Below, piece after piece: positions 1-9,385 of a stretch of 64,000 nt of DNA. A model generated the notes under the pieces. It did no database searches and was not told the DNA's origin. It saw nothing but the letters and a program-made list of their open reading frames with translations. The stretch lies in assembly GCA_021775965.1 (NCBI GenBank), contig JAJFGV010000014.1:1-64000 (forward strand), read 5' to 3'. The DNA comes from Alphaproteobacteria bacterium (GTDB lineage Bacteria > Pseudomonadota > Alphaproteobacteria > Micavibrionales > Micavibrionaceae). A program made the translations under genes and the position numbers. Numbering within the stretch: the first letter of the stretch is position 1; each line of letters starts with the position of its first letter.

Positions 1-557
1 TCGATAATTATGACAGCTTTACCTATAACCTCGTGCAGTATTTCGGCGATTTGGGCGTGGAAACCGCTGTATACCGTAATGACAAGGTTACGGCGCAGGA
101 GGTTATCGATATGAAGCCAGGCGGGATTGTAATTTCACCGGGGCCGAGCGATCCTAATCATGCCGGGATTTGCCTTGAGGTGGTTGAGACAGCCGCCAAT
201 GAAAATATCCCGCTGCTGGGTGTTTGTCTGGGCCATCAGGCAATCGGCCAGGTCTTTGGCGGCAAGGTTGTGAAAGCGCCGGAGCCGATGCACGGCAAAC
301 TCTCCAATGTCATTCACAAAAATCAAAGTGTGTTTGAGGGCCTCGATACGCCCTATCATGTGACGCGTTATCATTCGCTTATTGTCGAACGCGATAGCCT
401 GCCGGATGATTTGCAAATTACAGCTGAGACCGATGACGGCATTATTATGGGCCTCGCGCACAAGACCAAGCCTATCCACGGCGTACAATTCCACCCCGAA
501 AGCATTGCGACCGAGCACGGCCACGATTTGCTCAAAAACTTCGTGGGGATGTTATGA
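1..557 (+). CDS. trpG: Anthranilate synthase component II (glutamine amidotransferase), 5' truncated by window edge
   Basis: Supplies ammonia from glutamine to TrpE for anthranilate synthesis from chorismate, the first step of tryptophan synthesis. The frame is open from base 3 and begins with the family N-terminal signature DNYDSFTYNLVQ, so only a few residues lie outside the window; the GTG at 33 is internal, not a start. The class I amidotransferase triad is visible: the nucleophile Cys in LLGVCLGHQAIG and the His/Glu pair in GVQFHPESIATEHG. The stop overlaps the trpD start (ATGA), implying translational coupling. A dual-use PabA role in folate synthesis cannot be excluded from sequence, but the trpD and trpC neighbours favour the tryptophan role. 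Confidence 0.95.
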   Translation, partial: DNYDSFTYNLVQYFGDLGVETAVYRNDKVTAQEVIDMKPGGIVISPGPSDPNHAGICLEVVETAANENIPLLGVCLGHQAIGQVFGGKVVKAPEPMHGKLSNVIHKNQSVFEGLDTPYHVTRYHSLIVERDSLPDDLQITAETDDGIIMGLAHKTKPIHGVQFHPESIATEHGHDLLKNFVGML

Positions 558-1540
558 GCGCGTCCCTGTCCGAAAAAGAAATGGCCCAAACCATGCGCGC
601 TATCATGAACGGTGAGATGGCCGAAGATGATATGGCGGCGTTTCTGGTTGAGCTGGCCGAGCGGGGGGAAACGGTCGAGGAAATTACCGGCGCAGCCAAA
701 GTGATGCGCGAAAAAGCCCTGAAGATCAAAGCACCTACCGATGCTGTAGATTGCTGCGGCACGGGTGGCGATCATTCCGGCACTTATAATATTTCTACTG
801 CTGTGGCGTTGGTTAGCGCCGCCTGTGGTGTACCCGTCGCAAAACACGGTAACCGAGCTGCCAGCTCCAAATCTGGCGCGGCGGATGTGCTGGAGGCTCT
901 GGGTATTAATTTAGACGTGCCGGTGGAAAAACTCGAAGAAGCGCTAACAAAATTCAATTTTGCCTTCCTGATGGCCCCCAAACACCATAGCGCCATGAAA
1001 CATGTTGTGCCGGTGCGCAAAAAACTAGGACGGCGCACTATCTTTAATCTCCTCGGCCCGCTGGCCAATCCGGCCGGGACAAAATTCCAGCTTATCGGCG
1101 TATTTGATCCAAAATGGCTGGCGCCGATGGCTGAGACCTTATTGAGTCTGGGCACCGAGCGCGCTTGGGTTGTGCATGGCTCTGACGGGCTCGATGAAAT
1201 TACCATGACCGGCCCAACGAAAATTGCTGTGCTTGAAAATGGTGAAGTCAGTGAAAAGGAAATTACACCCGATGATTTTGGCCTGCCCGTTTCAAAGCCA
1301 GAAGATCTAACTGGTGGAGACGCACAGGAAAATGCGGAGGCTCTAAAAGATTTGCTGGAAGGCAACAAAAGTGCTTACCGTGATATTGTGCTGGCCAATA
1401 CCGCTGCTGTGCTGGTTATTCACGGCAGCGCCTCTAATCTCAAAGACGGCGTAGAAAAAGCAGCACAAGCCATTGATAGCGGATCAGCACTACATCTGCT
1501 ATATGGTTATGTGGCCTTCACGCAGGAGTACGGATCATAA
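554..1540 (+). CDS. trpD: Anthranilate phosphoribosyltransferase
   Basis: Transfers the phosphoribosyl group of PRPP to anthranilate, second step of tryptophan synthesis, cytosolic. At 328 residues it is of normal length. The glycine-rich PRPP loop CGTGGDHSGTYNIST (about residues 68-82) and the conserved KHGNRAASSKSGAADVLEALG region that follows are intact. The start ATG at 554 overlaps the trpG stop as ATGA. Its stop, TAA at 1538-1540, overlaps the apparent trpC start by three bases in an ATAA junction, which matters for how trpC is initiated. It is part of a trpGDC unit reading towards lexA. Confidence 0.97.
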   Translation: MSASLSEKEMAQTMRAIMNGEMAEDDMAAFLVELAERGETVEEITGAAKVMREKALKIKAPTDAVDCCGTGGDHSGTYNISTAVALVSAACGVPVAKHGNRAASSKSGAADVLEALGINLDVPVEKLEEALTKFNFAFLMAPKHHSAMKHVVPVRKKLGRRTIFNLLGPLANPAGTKFQLIGVFDPKWLAPMAETLLSLGTERAWVVHGSDGLDEITMTGPTKIAVLENGEVSEKEITPDDFGLPVSKPEDLTGGDAQENAEALKDLLEGNKSAYRDIVLANTAAVLVIHGSASNLKDGVEKAAQAIDSGSALHLLYGYVAFTQEYGS

Positions 1541-2316
1541 GTAAGCTTGATGAAATCTGCGCCAAAAAGCGTGAGCATATTGCCCGCCGCCGCGAAAAAC
1601 TATCGCTTGATGACCTGCAATACAAAGTCGTGGATATGAACCCGCCTTTGGGATTTATCGGCGCGCTGATGCGCAACGGGCCCCCTGCCCTGATTGCCGA
1701 AGTGAAGAAGGCCTCGCCCAGCAAAGGTGTTATCCGTGAAGACTTTAACGCCGCTGAAATCGCCAAAGCCTACGAAAATGCCGGGGCTTCCTGCATATCC
1801 GTCTTGACCGACAAACCTTTTTTTCAAGGCAGCTATGAAGACCTTAAAAACGTTAGGCAAAGCGTTTCCCTGCCTGTCCTGCGCAAAGATTTTATGTTAG
1901 ATGAATATCAGATTTATGAATCACGTGCGCTCGGTGCGGATTGTATTTTGCTGATTATGGCGGCTCTTGAAGATGCGCAGGCCAAACATCTATATGAGCT
2001 GGCCACCGAGCTGCGGATGGATGTACTCGTTGAAGTGCATGATAAGGAGGAATTACAGCGCACCCTCAAGCTCAATCCGGAAATGATCGGTGTAAATTCC
2101 CGCAATCTCAAAACGCTGGAAGTGGACATCCAGACCGCCCATGATCTGGCAGCGCTTATCCCTGATCACATCCTTAAAGTTGCCGAAAGCGGTATTGGCT
2201 CCAATCAGGACATAAAAGCCCTGCAAAATAGTGGATACAGCGCCTTTCTGGTCGGTGAAAGCCTGATGCGAGAGGAGGATATCGAAGCCGCCACGCGCAA
2301 TATTCTTACAAAATAG
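1537..2316 (+). CDS. trpC: Indole-3-glycerol phosphate synthase with apparent non-AUG start
   Basis: Converts carboxyphenylamino-deoxyribulose phosphate to indole-3-glycerol phosphate in tryptophan synthesis. The TIM-barrel motifs are intact: AEVKKASPSKGVI, PVLRKDFMLDEYQIYESRA, LVEVHDKEEL, IGVNSRNLKTLEVD, AESGI. The first canonical in-frame start is a GTG at 1630, but family homology (SKLDEICAKKREHIARRREK) continues upstream to the trpD stop, and no ATG, GTG or TTG exists in that stretch. The natural start is ATA at 1537, overlapping the trpD TAA as ATAA, with an AGGAG at 1524-1528 at proper spacing; ATC at 1534 is the alternative. From ATA the protein is 259 residues, the family norm. Starting at 1630 would lose the N-terminal helical extension. 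Function is sure; the start is not. Confidence 0.88.
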   Translation: MSKLDEICAKKREHIARRREKLSLDDLQYKVVDMNPPLGFIGALMRNGPPALIAEVKKASPSKGVIREDFNAAEIAKAYENAGASCISVLTDKPFFQGSYEDLKNVRQSVSLPVLRKDFMLDEYQIYESRALGADCILLIMAALEDAQAKHLYELATELRMDVLVEVHDKEELQRTLKLNPEMIGVNSRNLKTLEVDIQTAHDLAALIPDHILKVAESGIGSNQDIKALQNSGYSAFLVGESLMREEDIEAATRNILTK

Positions 2317-2345
2317 TTGACACAGACCATGAACTAAACTAGAAC
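2317..2345 (+). promoter_or_regulatory. lexA promoter with embedded alphaproteobacterial SOS box
   Basis: A perfect TTGACA -35 (2317-2322) is followed after 17 bases by TAGAAC (2340-2345) as -10. The -10 overlaps a direct repeat GAAC-TAAACTA-GAAC (2331-2345), exactly the GAAC-N7-GAAC (GTTC-N7-GTTC) LexA-binding consensus known for alphaproteobacteria. LexA bound here would block RNA polymerase, giving autorepression. It begins directly after the trpC stop, so lexA also has its own transcription start. Confidence 0.85.
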
Positions 2346-2409
2346 AAATAGTGTATATCTATGCAAAATAAGAACAATACGGCAACTATTTAAGGGGAAG
2401 ACAACCTAA

Positions 2410-3084
2410 ATGCTCACACGAAAACAACGCGATTTACTGCTTTTTATCCATGAACGCATGTCACAGGGCGATATTGCGCCCTCTTTCGAGGAAATGAAGG
2501 ATGCGCTGGGTTTGAAGTCAAAATCCGGCATTCACCGTTTAATCTCAGGTTTGGTGGAACGCGGTTATCTCGAGCGCCTGCCCCACCGTGCGCGCGCTCT
2601 GGAGGTTAAAAAACTTCCCGAAGGCTACAAGCCTGATGGCAGTGACCAAACTTCCGCCGCCAATGTCACGCGTAATATTACTACCGTGAGCAATGACAGC
2701 TTTGATGAAATTCCGCTTTACGGCAAAATCGCCGCCGGTACGCCAATTGAGGCTGTGCGCGACGAAGGCCAGACCATGCAGGTCCCGCCCGGCTATGTTG
2801 GTGCTGGTGAGCATTATGCCCTCAATGTCGAAGGCGATTCCATGATCAAGGCCGGGATTAATGACCATGATGTGGTGATTATCAAGCGCTGCGAAACGGC
2901 CGAGAACGGCACGATTGTCGTCGCGCTGGTCGATGACGAGGAAGTAACCCTCAAACGCCTGCGCCGCGCCGGTGGCAAGATCGTTCTCGAGCCGGAAAAT
3001 GATGATTATGAGCCGCGTATATTGGAACCCGAACGCGTGAAGATTCAGGGCAAGCTGGTGTCACTGCTCCGGACGTATCACTGA
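2410..3084 (+). CDS. lexA: LexA SOS repressor / self-cleaving serine peptidase
   Basis: Represses the DNA-damage (SOS) regulon and cleaves itself when RecA is activated. 224 residues. N-terminal winged helix-turn-helix (about 1-65, including PSFEEMKDALGLKSKSGIHR), a linker, and a C-terminal S24 peptidase fold. The cleavage bond is visible as Ala109-Gly110 in YGKIAAGTP; the catalytic Ser144 lies in EGDSMIKAGI and Lys182 in EEVTLKRLRR. Its promoter carries a matching SOS box. It follows trpC, as in many alphaproteobacteria, although the moaC and moeA genes often found between them are absent. Its 3' end overlaps comEC by 7 bases, tail to tail. Confidence 0.98.
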   Translation: MLTRKQRDLLLFIHERMSQGDIAPSFEEMKDALGLKSKSGIHRLISGLVERGYLERLPHRARALEVKKLPEGYKPDGSDQTSAANVTRNITTVSNDSFDEIPLYGKIAAGTPIEAVRDEGQTMQVPPGYVGAGEHYALNVEGDSMIKAGINDHDVVIIKRCETAENGTIVVALVDDEEVTLKRLRRAGGKIVLEPENDDYEPRILEPERVKIQGKLVSLLRTYH

Positions 3085-5234
3085 TTAAAGGCCGAGCTTA
3101 CCCATGGTCTCTTGCCACGTAATTCATCGGCGTTTTTAATGATAACGCCATTTCGCCCAAGCCAGATTGCGTGGCTGCCGCTGCGCCAGGTATCGAATTT
3201 ATCGATTACAACACTCGCATCACACTCACGTTTCTCAACCGGGTCGGGCGAGATCAAAACATCCGCCCATTCGCAATCTTCCACATAGCTCGACGGATCA
3301 CGCGAAAAGGCCACCTTCACGCCATTCATCTCAAGATAACAACCCAGCTCTCCGCAATTCAAACCCTGCGGACCTTCCTTAAATTTACCCTCTTTCGGCC
3401 ATCTGCGCGCTTCCCCTTCGGGCACAGCCAGCATCCGTTCCCAATTCTCCAGAGTAAAGCGGTCCTTGTTGCGATTGGAGGCATATAAGCTGCCCTTTTG
3501 GCCACTAAAAGCATATAATTTATTACTTGAAGAAACTAGTATATCAGGTTGTTTATAAAGTAAAATTAGCAATACAGAAAATAAAAATAACGGCAGCGCG
3601 AGCATCTTCAACCGTCCCCGCCACAAAATCAAAACAAGCCCGCTAAACACTACAAATAACAGCGCCACTGGCGGCCAGGCGGTGATATGCAGCGTCGAAC
3701 CCGGTAAGCTCGACACGTAATGCGCAATTTCCAACACACCGGTAATTCCCCAATCCATCACAGCAAGCGGCAAAAATTCCAGCCCCAATGGCATCAGTAG
3801 CAGTGCGAGTACAGCAAATGGCATGATCAGAAAGGCCATGATCGGCACAGCCACCAAATTACCAAGCAACCCATAAAATTCAAAACGCTGAAAATGAAAC
3901 ATCGCAAAAGGCGCGGTCGCCACCCCGGCGATTATACTCGTCATACAGACACCGAGAAAATACAGCGCCAGCTTTCTTTGCCAGTTTGCGCCGCGATACC
4001 ATAGTGATAAATGCGGGCGCATCCGCTCATAAAACGCGATTAAACAAGCCACGGCCGCAAAGGACATATGAAACCCCGCCCCGGTCAGGCTCTCGGGTGC
4101 AAACAGCAGAACAACCAGCGCCGCAAACGCCACCAACCGCAGCGAAAACGGCCAGCGATCCATGATAATCGCCAGAAAAACCACACCAATCATCAGCACC
4201 GCGCGCTGCGTTGTGACCGGCATACCAACCAGCATCATATATGTCGCCGCCCCGCAAAAAGCGACAACCGCGGCGTATTTCTTGATCGGGTGACGCAGGG
4301 CAAAGCCGGGGAAGCTAGCCATCAGCAGCCGCACGAAAAAGAAAATTACGCCTGACGCCAGCCCTACATGCAGCCCGGAAATCGCCAACATATGCGCGAG
4401 GCCCGATCCACGAAATGCCTCCTGATCCTCTTCACTGATGGCTTTGCGCTTACCGGCAATGAGTGCCTGCGCCACGGCTGAAGATTCTGGATTGTCTATG
4501 TTTTTTTGAAGTCGCGCGACGATCTTTTGCCGTGTACGCTCCATCGCGGCGGCACCGAACTTCTGGCCTTCGTCGTCAACAACCTCTGGCTGATAATAAA
4601 TAAACCCAACCGCGCCAATCCCCAGAAAATATGAATAACGCTGAAAATCAAAGGCACCCGGCGCGACGGGTGGTGACGGCGTGTTAAGCATGGCTAAAAC
4701 TTTTACGCGCTGGCCCGGTAAAACCCCCTCATCCTTGCGTAAACGCAAACGCACATAGCGCGGGGTTTGATCCGGTTCCAGCCGCTCGACCTCCAGATGT
4801 GAGAGCATGATACGGCTGCCCTGCCCCTCACCCATATCCTCGATACTGTGAACCGTGCCAATAATATCAACCGGCCCCAGTTTTTTCGCCAGCATCGGCG
4901 TATGCACGACCGAAGTGCGGATACAGGCCGCCGAAAACCCCGTGCTCATCAAAAACACAGCCATTACCGCCAGCCATAAAATTTTACGGCTTTGCCGCGC
5001 TGGCCAGAGAAAAAACAGCAAACCGATAGAAATAGCAACGCTCACCAGCCCCAGCGCTATCGGCGGTTCAGTCCCCAGCGAGAAATAAAACCCGATGCCA
5101 ATCGCCATAAATACCGGCGACCACAGGAACAAATGGTCCTGTTGCAGGGCGCATTCGGCGTAAAAACCCTCTTTCATCCGCCTAAAAACAGGCGGCAGCA
5201 CGAATTCGGCGCTTTTCTTTGCTATTGCAGTCAT
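3078..5234 (-). CDS. comEC: ComEC/Rec2-family DNA uptake channel
   Basis: Predicted inner-membrane channel that carries single-stranded DNA into the cytoplasm during natural transformation. An N-terminal pair of membrane helices and an OB-like (DUF4131) domain (about 30-220) precede the multi-helix competence domain, which contains the typical SGLAHMLAISGLHVGL motif. The C-terminal part is soluble and ends DVLISPDPVEKRECDASVVID, resembling a metallo-beta-lactamase remnant without the HxHxDH zinc motif, as is common in alphaproteobacteria. The start chosen is ATG at 5234, behind AAGGGA; a longer frame to 5285 would run into gltX. It is divergent from gltX and overlaps lexA tail to tail by 7 bases. 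About 718 residues. Confidence 0.9.
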   Translation of the reverse strand: MTAIAKKSAEFVLPPVFRRMKEGFYAECALQQDHLFLWSPVFMAIGIGFYFSLGTEPPIALGLVSVAISIGLLFFLWPARQSRKILWLAVMAVFLMSTGFSAACIRTSVVHTPMLAKKLGPVDIIGTVHSIEDMGEGQGSRIMLSHLEVERLEPDQTPRYVRLRLRKDEGVLPGQRVKVLAMLNTPSPPVAPGAFDFQRYSYFLGIGAVGFIYYQPEVVDDEGQKFGAAAMERTRQKIVARLQKNIDNPESSAVAQALIAGKRKAISEEDQEAFRGSGLAHMLAISGLHVGLASGVIFFFVRLLMASFPGFALRHPIKKYAAVVAFCGAATYMMLVGMPVTTQRAVLMIGVVFLAIIMDRWPFSLRLVAFAALVVLLFAPESLTGAGFHMSFAAVACLIAFYERMRPHLSLWYRGANWQRKLALYFLGVCMTSIIAGVATAPFAMFHFQRFEFYGLLGNLVAVPIMAFLIMPFAVLALLLMPLGLEFLPLAVMDWGITGVLEIAHYVSSLPGSTLHITAWPPVALLFVVFSGLVLILWRGRLKMLALPLFLFSVLLILLYKQPDILVSSSNKLYAFSGQKGSLYASNRNKDRFTLENWERMLAVPEGEARRWPKEGKFKEGPQGLNCGELGCYLEMNGVKVAFSRDPSSYVEDCEWADVLISPDPVEKRECDASVVIDKFDTWRSGSHAIWLGRNGVIIKNADELRGKRPWVSSAFNQ

Positions 5235-5284
5235 GGTATCCCTTTGATTGGTAAACAATAAACCATAAGTCAGGACCCTAAACA

Positions 5285-6709
5285 ATGAGCATCGTCACCC
5301 GCTTTCCGCCCTCGCCGACCGGTTTTATGCATATCGGCAATGCACGCACAGCCCTGTTTAACTGGCTGTTTGCGAAGCATCACGGTGGCAAATTCGTCGT
5401 ACGGATCGAAGACACCGACCGCAAACGCCATTCCGAGGAAGCGGTCGAGGCCATCATCCGTGGCCTTGAATGGCTGGAGCTCGACTGGGATGGTGAGATT
5501 ACCTCACAATTTTCGAGATTAGAACGCCATGCGGAAGTCGCTCATCAGCTGGTAAAGGACGGCAAGGCTTATTACTGTTATTGCAGCCCCGAAGATCTGG
5601 ACGAGATGCGCACCAAAGCCAAAGCGGAAGGCCGCGCAACATTTTATGATCGGCGCTGGCGCGATAAAGACCCATCCGATGCCCCGAAAGATATTACCCC
5701 TGTCGTGCGGATCAAAGCGCCGCTGGATGGCGCGTCTACAATCGAAGATCACGTACAGGGCGGCGTCACTGTTACCCATGATAATCTCGATGATTTTATT
5801 ATCCTGCGTAGTGATGGCAGCCCGACCTATATGCTCTCCGTTGTCGTTGATGATTTTGATATGGGCATCACGCATGTCATTCGCGGTGACGATCATCTGA
5901 ACAATGCGTTTCGGCAAAAAGTTATTTTCAACGCCATGGAATGGGATGTGCCGGAATTTGCCCATTGCCCGCTGATTCATGGGCCTGACGGGGCCAAATT
6001 CTCCAAACGCCACGGCGCGACAAGCGTTGAGGAATATCGTGATATGGGTTATCTGCCCGAGGCGATGCGCAATTACCTGCTGCGTCTCGGCTGGGGCCAT
6101 GGTGATGACGAGATTATCTCCACCGAGCAGGCCATCGAATGGTTCAATCTCGAAGGCATTGGCAAGGCCGCCGCAAAGTTTGATTTTGCCAAGCTAGAAA
6201 GTTTAAATGCTCATTATATCCAGCAAGCCGATAACGCGCGGCTGATTGAACTGGCCAAACCGTTTTTCGGTGTTGAGATTAATGACACCGCGCATGAACG
6301 CCTGATGCAGGGCGCAGACGAACTCAAAGAACGCGCCAAAACCCTCATCCAGTTCGCCGAAGAAGGTGCGTTCTACGCCAAAGAAATTCCATTTGATTAT
6401 GATGAAAAAGCGCAAAAGATGCTGGCGGATGCGACGGATGTTTTGGAAGCGCTCAAGACCACCTTTGAAGGCCTAAACGATTTCACCGCCGATAGCATTC
6501 AGGAAGCCTGCAAGAAAATCGCCGATGATCTCAAAGACGGCAAACTCGGCAAAGTTGCCATGCCCCTACGCGCCGCCGTAGCCGGCACAACCGTTTCCCC
6601 GTCCATCTTCCATGCCTGCGCCATTTTGGGCAAAGAGGAGGCTTGTTCCCGTATACAAGCCGCGGCGAACCATATGGCAAAAGACCATACCATCGCAGCC
6701 TCCAATTAA
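5285..6709 (+). CDS. gltX: Glutamyl-tRNA synthetase
   Basis: Charges tRNA-Glu (and, in organisms lacking GlnRS, tRNA-Gln) with glutamate. 474 residues, normal for a class I discriminating or non-discriminating GluRS. The HIGH-type motif is HIGN at residues 16-19 (PSPTGFMHIGNARTALFN) and the KMSKS-type loop is KFSKR at about 238-242. The C-terminal helical anticodon-binding domain is complete. A CxC-containing YCYCSPEDLD segment lies near residue 97. It stands alone between comEC (divergent) and gltA (same strand, 102-base gap with its own promoter). Whether it is non-discriminating cannot be judged from this window. Confidence 0.97.
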   Translation: MSIVTRFPPSPTGFMHIGNARTALFNWLFAKHHGGKFVVRIEDTDRKRHSEEAVEAIIRGLEWLELDWDGEITSQFSRLERHAEVAHQLVKDGKAYYCYCSPEDLDEMRTKAKAEGRATFYDRRWRDKDPSDAPKDITPVVRIKAPLDGASTIEDHVQGGVTVTHDNLDDFIILRSDGSPTYMLSVVVDDFDMGITHVIRGDDHLNNAFRQKVIFNAMEWDVPEFAHCPLIHGPDGAKFSKRHGATSVEEYRDMGYLPEAMRNYLLRLGWGHGDDEIISTEQAIEWFNLEGIGKAAAKFDFAKLESLNAHYIQQADNARLIELAKPFFGVEINDTAHERLMQGADELKERAKTLIQFAEEGAFYAKEIPFDYDEKAQKMLADATDVLEALKTTFEGLNDFTADSIQEACKKIADDLKDGKLGKVAMPLRAAVAGTTVSPSIFHACAILGKEEACSRIQAAANHMAKDHTIAASN

Positions 6710-6719
6710 CCTGCCTTAA

Positions 6720-6748
6720 TTGATCTTTAACCGGTTTCGTACTATCCT
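6720..6748 (+). promoter_or_regulatory. Candidate sigma-70 promoter of gltA
   Basis: TTGATC (6720-6725) and TATCCT (6743-6748) are separated by 17 bases, 64 bases upstream of the gltA ATG and just after the gltX stop. No clear terminator for gltX is seen, so read-through is also possible. Confidence 0.5.
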
Positions 6749-6811
6749 TTAGCGTAGAATTCTCGCGTAGCCTCGCACCCCTTCCTCTTATCCGCTAATG
6801 GAGCCCCTATC

Positions 6812-8128
6812 ATGGCCAAAGAAAAACCCGACGCCGCCGAAAAGACCTTTACCCTCACCAATGATGAAACCGGGGACAGCGTTAAACTCCCCGTCGTCGA
6901 GGGCACATGCGGCCCGCCGGTGATTGATGTGCGCAAGCTTTATGCCGAGACCGGGCATTTCACCTTTGATCCCAGCTTTACCGCGACGGGTAGCTGCAAA
7001 TCCCGCCTCACCTATATCGATGGCGAAGAAGGCATTTTGATGCATCGCGGCTACACGATTGAAGAACTCACGGAAAAAAGCAGCTTTCTCGAGGTGGCCT
7101 ATCTCCTGCTTTACGGCGATCTGCCCAATAAAGCCGAAAAAGAAAAATTCGATCATTCCATCACCACTCACACCATGGTGCATGAACAGATCAACTATTT
7201 CTACCGCGGTTTCCGCCGTGATGCACACCCGATGGCGATTATGTGCGGTATCGTTGGCGGCTTATCCGCGTTCTATCATGACTCGCTGGATATCTGGGAC
7301 CCCCAGCAGCGCGAGCTTTCCGCACATAGATTAATTGCCAAAATCCCAACGCTGGCGGCAATGACTTATAAATACTCGATCGGCCAGCCTTTCATGTATC
7401 CGCGCAATGATCTCAATTTTGCTGAGAACTTTCTCTATATGTGCTTTGCCTTGCCTGCCGAGCCGTACAAGGTCAATCCGGTGCTCGCCAACGCCATGGA
7501 CAAAATCTTTATTCTCCATGCCGACCACGAACAAAATGCTTCGACATCCACGGTGCGTCTTGCTGGTTCATCCCAGGCCAACCCGTTTGCCTGTATTGCG
7601 TCTGGTATTGCCTCGCTCTGGGGCCCCAGCCATGGCGGCGCCAATCAAGCGGTGCTTGAAATGCTCGATGAAATTGGCACCAAGGAAAATATCCCGGAAT
7701 TTATCAAACGCGCCAAAGACAAAGACGACCCGTTCCGCTTGATGGGCTTTGGTCACCGCGTTTACAAAAACCGTGATCCGCGCGCCGAAGTTCTTAAAAG
7801 TGCCGCCGACGAAGTGCTCGCTGATCTTGGTGTCAACGACCCAATGCTGGAAATCGCCATGGAGCTGGAAAAAATTGCGCTCGAAGACCCGTATTTCGTA
7901 GAACGCAAACTCTTTCCCAATGTTGATTTCTATTCGGGGATTATTCTGCGCGCGATGGGCTTTCCAACCTCGATGTTTACCGTCCTTTTCGCTCTCGCAA
8001 GGACTGTAGGGTGGATTTCGCAGTGGAAAGAAATGATTGAAGAACCTTCGTTGCGGATTGGACGGCCTCGGCAACTTTATACTGGCCCGGCTGAACGTCC
8101 GTATGTTCCGATTGAGAAGCGGAAGTAG
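6812..8128 (+). CDS. gltA: Citrate synthase
   Basis: Condenses acetyl-CoA and oxaloacetate to citrate, entry to the TCA cycle. 438 residues, the hexameric Gram-negative type with the N-terminal small beta domain ([18 protein letters not shown]). Catalytic regions are intact: His in [11 protein letters not shown], His in [13 protein letters not shown], and the Asp-containing region before [18 protein letters not shown]. The ending [21 protein letters not shown] is the conserved family C-terminus, so the full length to 8128 is certain. Its last 152 bases are overlapped on the other strand by the C-terminal extension of lpxB. Confidence 0.98.
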   Translation: MAKEKPDAAEKTFTLTNDETGDSVKLPVVEGTCGPPVIDVRKLYAETGHFTFDPSFTATGSCKSRLTYIDGEEGILMHRGYTIEELTEKSSFLEVAYLLLYGDLPNKAEKEKFDHSITTHTMVHEQINYFYRGFRRDAHPMAIMCGIVGGLSAFYHDSLDIWDPQQRELSAHRLIAKIPTLAAMTYKYSIGQPFMYPRNDLNFAENFLYMCFALPAEPYKVNPVLANAMDKIFILHADHEQNASTSTVRLAGSSQANPFACIASGIASLWGPSHGGANQAVLEMLDEIGTKENIPEFIKRAKDKDDPFRLMGFGHRVYKNRDPRAEVLKSAADEVLADLGVNDPMLEIAMELEKIALEDPYFVERKLFPNVDFYSGIILRAMGFPTSMFTVLFALARTVGWISQWKEMIEEPSLRIGRPRQLYTGPAERPYVPIEKRK

Positions 8129-9383
8129 CGTCAGGATCTATAGGTGGCGGCGGTTCCGGAGCTGCGACGGGCTTTTCTTCCGGCTCCTCTTCTATAACCG
8201 GCCTGTCCGGTATACCGCTGGCGATAGGTTTTCCCTGCGCAACATCAAAAACAAAACGAGCTGCAATTCTGGACGAGCTTTCGTCAGTGTCGTTGTCCAG
8301 TAATTTACGCACTTTCTTGAAGGCCACCTCCTGCGCAACCGCCGCTTCTGGTTCCCGCAAAATTTTTAGAACCTCTTTGGAAATATCTTCCGGCTTGCAT
8401 TGATGTTGCAAGAATTCTGGCACAACAGTTTTCTTTAACATGATGTTGGCCAAATGCGCATGACGCACTTTAATCACGCGTTTGGCTATCTGCCAGTTCA
8501 AAGGGTTCATTTTATAGGCAATGACATGCGGAACTCCTTTGTAAGCCAGCTCCAGCGCCACTGTCCCCGAAACCGCAAGCGCCACATCACAGGCGGCAAT
8601 GGCGTTCCATTTTTGCTCTGTGCCACTTATAACAAGGTGTGGAAACTCAAAACCCCGCAAGAGTTGGTGAACTTCATACTCCAGATGTGGTAAAGTTGGA
8701 ATGACAACATAAACGTCTTTGCACTCTTCCTGTATGTACAAAAAAGTTTCTTTTAGTATACCTCCCAAACTTTGAAACTCATGATCACGGCTACCAAAAA
8801 ATAACCCTATAACCTTAACATCATCAGCTAGATCACTGGCTGCCCGAAAAAGTTTTCCATCACCAGAATCAATATCGCCTTCAACCAGTGGATGCCCTGC
8901 AAAAACCGTTTTCAAGTTATGCTTTTCAAAATATTCCGGCTCGAAAGGAAACAAACAAATGAGACCATCAAGGAACTGGGCCACTTTCTTTGCCCGGCCC
9001 GGCCGCCACGCCCATACAGTGGGCGCCACATAATGGACAATTTTTGCTTTAGTTTTCCCTCTCTTTTTAAGCGCCTTGGCAATAAAAAAGTTAAAGTCAG
9101 GAAAATCAACCGTAACAACAACATCCGGGTCCAGTCTTTCAATCTCGGCTATGATCGTCTTATAAATTTTATACAGCTTGGGTAACTTTGGAACGAGCTC
9201 AAAAAACCCCATAACCGACAGCTGGCTCATTGAAACCAGAATCTCCATGCCGGACTCTTGCATCAAGGGGCCGCCAACACCAAAAAACTCTATGGGTTCT
9301 GATTCTTGTTCCCGCAATGCGGTTATCAACTTTGCGCCAATAGAATCTCCTGACGCTTCCCCGGCTATTAAAAATACTTTCAT
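7977..9383 (-). CDS. lpxB: Lipid-A-disaccharide synthase with overprinted C-terminal extension
   Basis: Glycosyltransferase (GT19) joining UDP-2,3-diacylglucosamine to lipid X to make the lipid A disaccharide, on the cytoplasmic face of the inner membrane. The N-terminus [19 protein letters not shown] and the core (AFFGVGG-like segment, [44 protein letters not shown]) are typical. The family norm is about 380-390 residues; this frame has 468. Residues from about 386 form an acidic, proline-rich linker and then a helical tail, of which the last 49 codons are antisense to the conserved end of gltA. The core function is certain; whether the extension is functional is open. First of a run lpxB-lpxI-lpxA-fabZ-lpxD in reverse order. 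Confidence 0.95.
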   Translation of the reverse strand: MKVFLIAGEASGDSIGAKLITALREQESEPIEFFGVGGPLMQESGMEILVSMSQLSVMGFFELVPKLPKLYKIYKTIIAEIERLDPDVVVTVDFPDFNFFIAKALKKRGKTKAKIVHYVAPTVWAWRPGRAKKVAQFLDGLICLFPFEPEYFEKHNLKTVFAGHPLVEGDIDSGDGKLFRAASDLADDVKVIGLFFGSRDHEFQSLGGILKETFLYIQEECKDVYVVIPTLPHLEYEVHQLLRGFEFPHLVISGTEQKWNAIAACDVALAVSGTVALELAYKGVPHVIAYKMNPLNWQIAKRVIKVRHAHLANIMLKKTVVPEFLQHQCKPEDISKEVLKILREPEAAVAQEVAFKKVRKLLDNDTDESSSRIAARFVFDVAQGKPIASGIPDRPVIEEEPEEKPVAAPEPPPPIDPDATSASQSEHTDVQPGQYKVAEAVQSATKVLQSFLSTAKSTLQSLRERKGR

Positions 9384-9385
9384 GG

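Noticed and set aside
2317-2409. Missing moaC/moeA between trpC and lexA as a deletion scar
   Set aside because: The gap holds a full promoter and no remnant, and the arrangement varies in the class, so there is no direct evidence for deletion.
5234-5285. Upstream extension of comEC to 5285
   Set aside because: Would overlap the gltX start; ATG at 5234 has a good AAGGGA site, and the added residues are not like the family.
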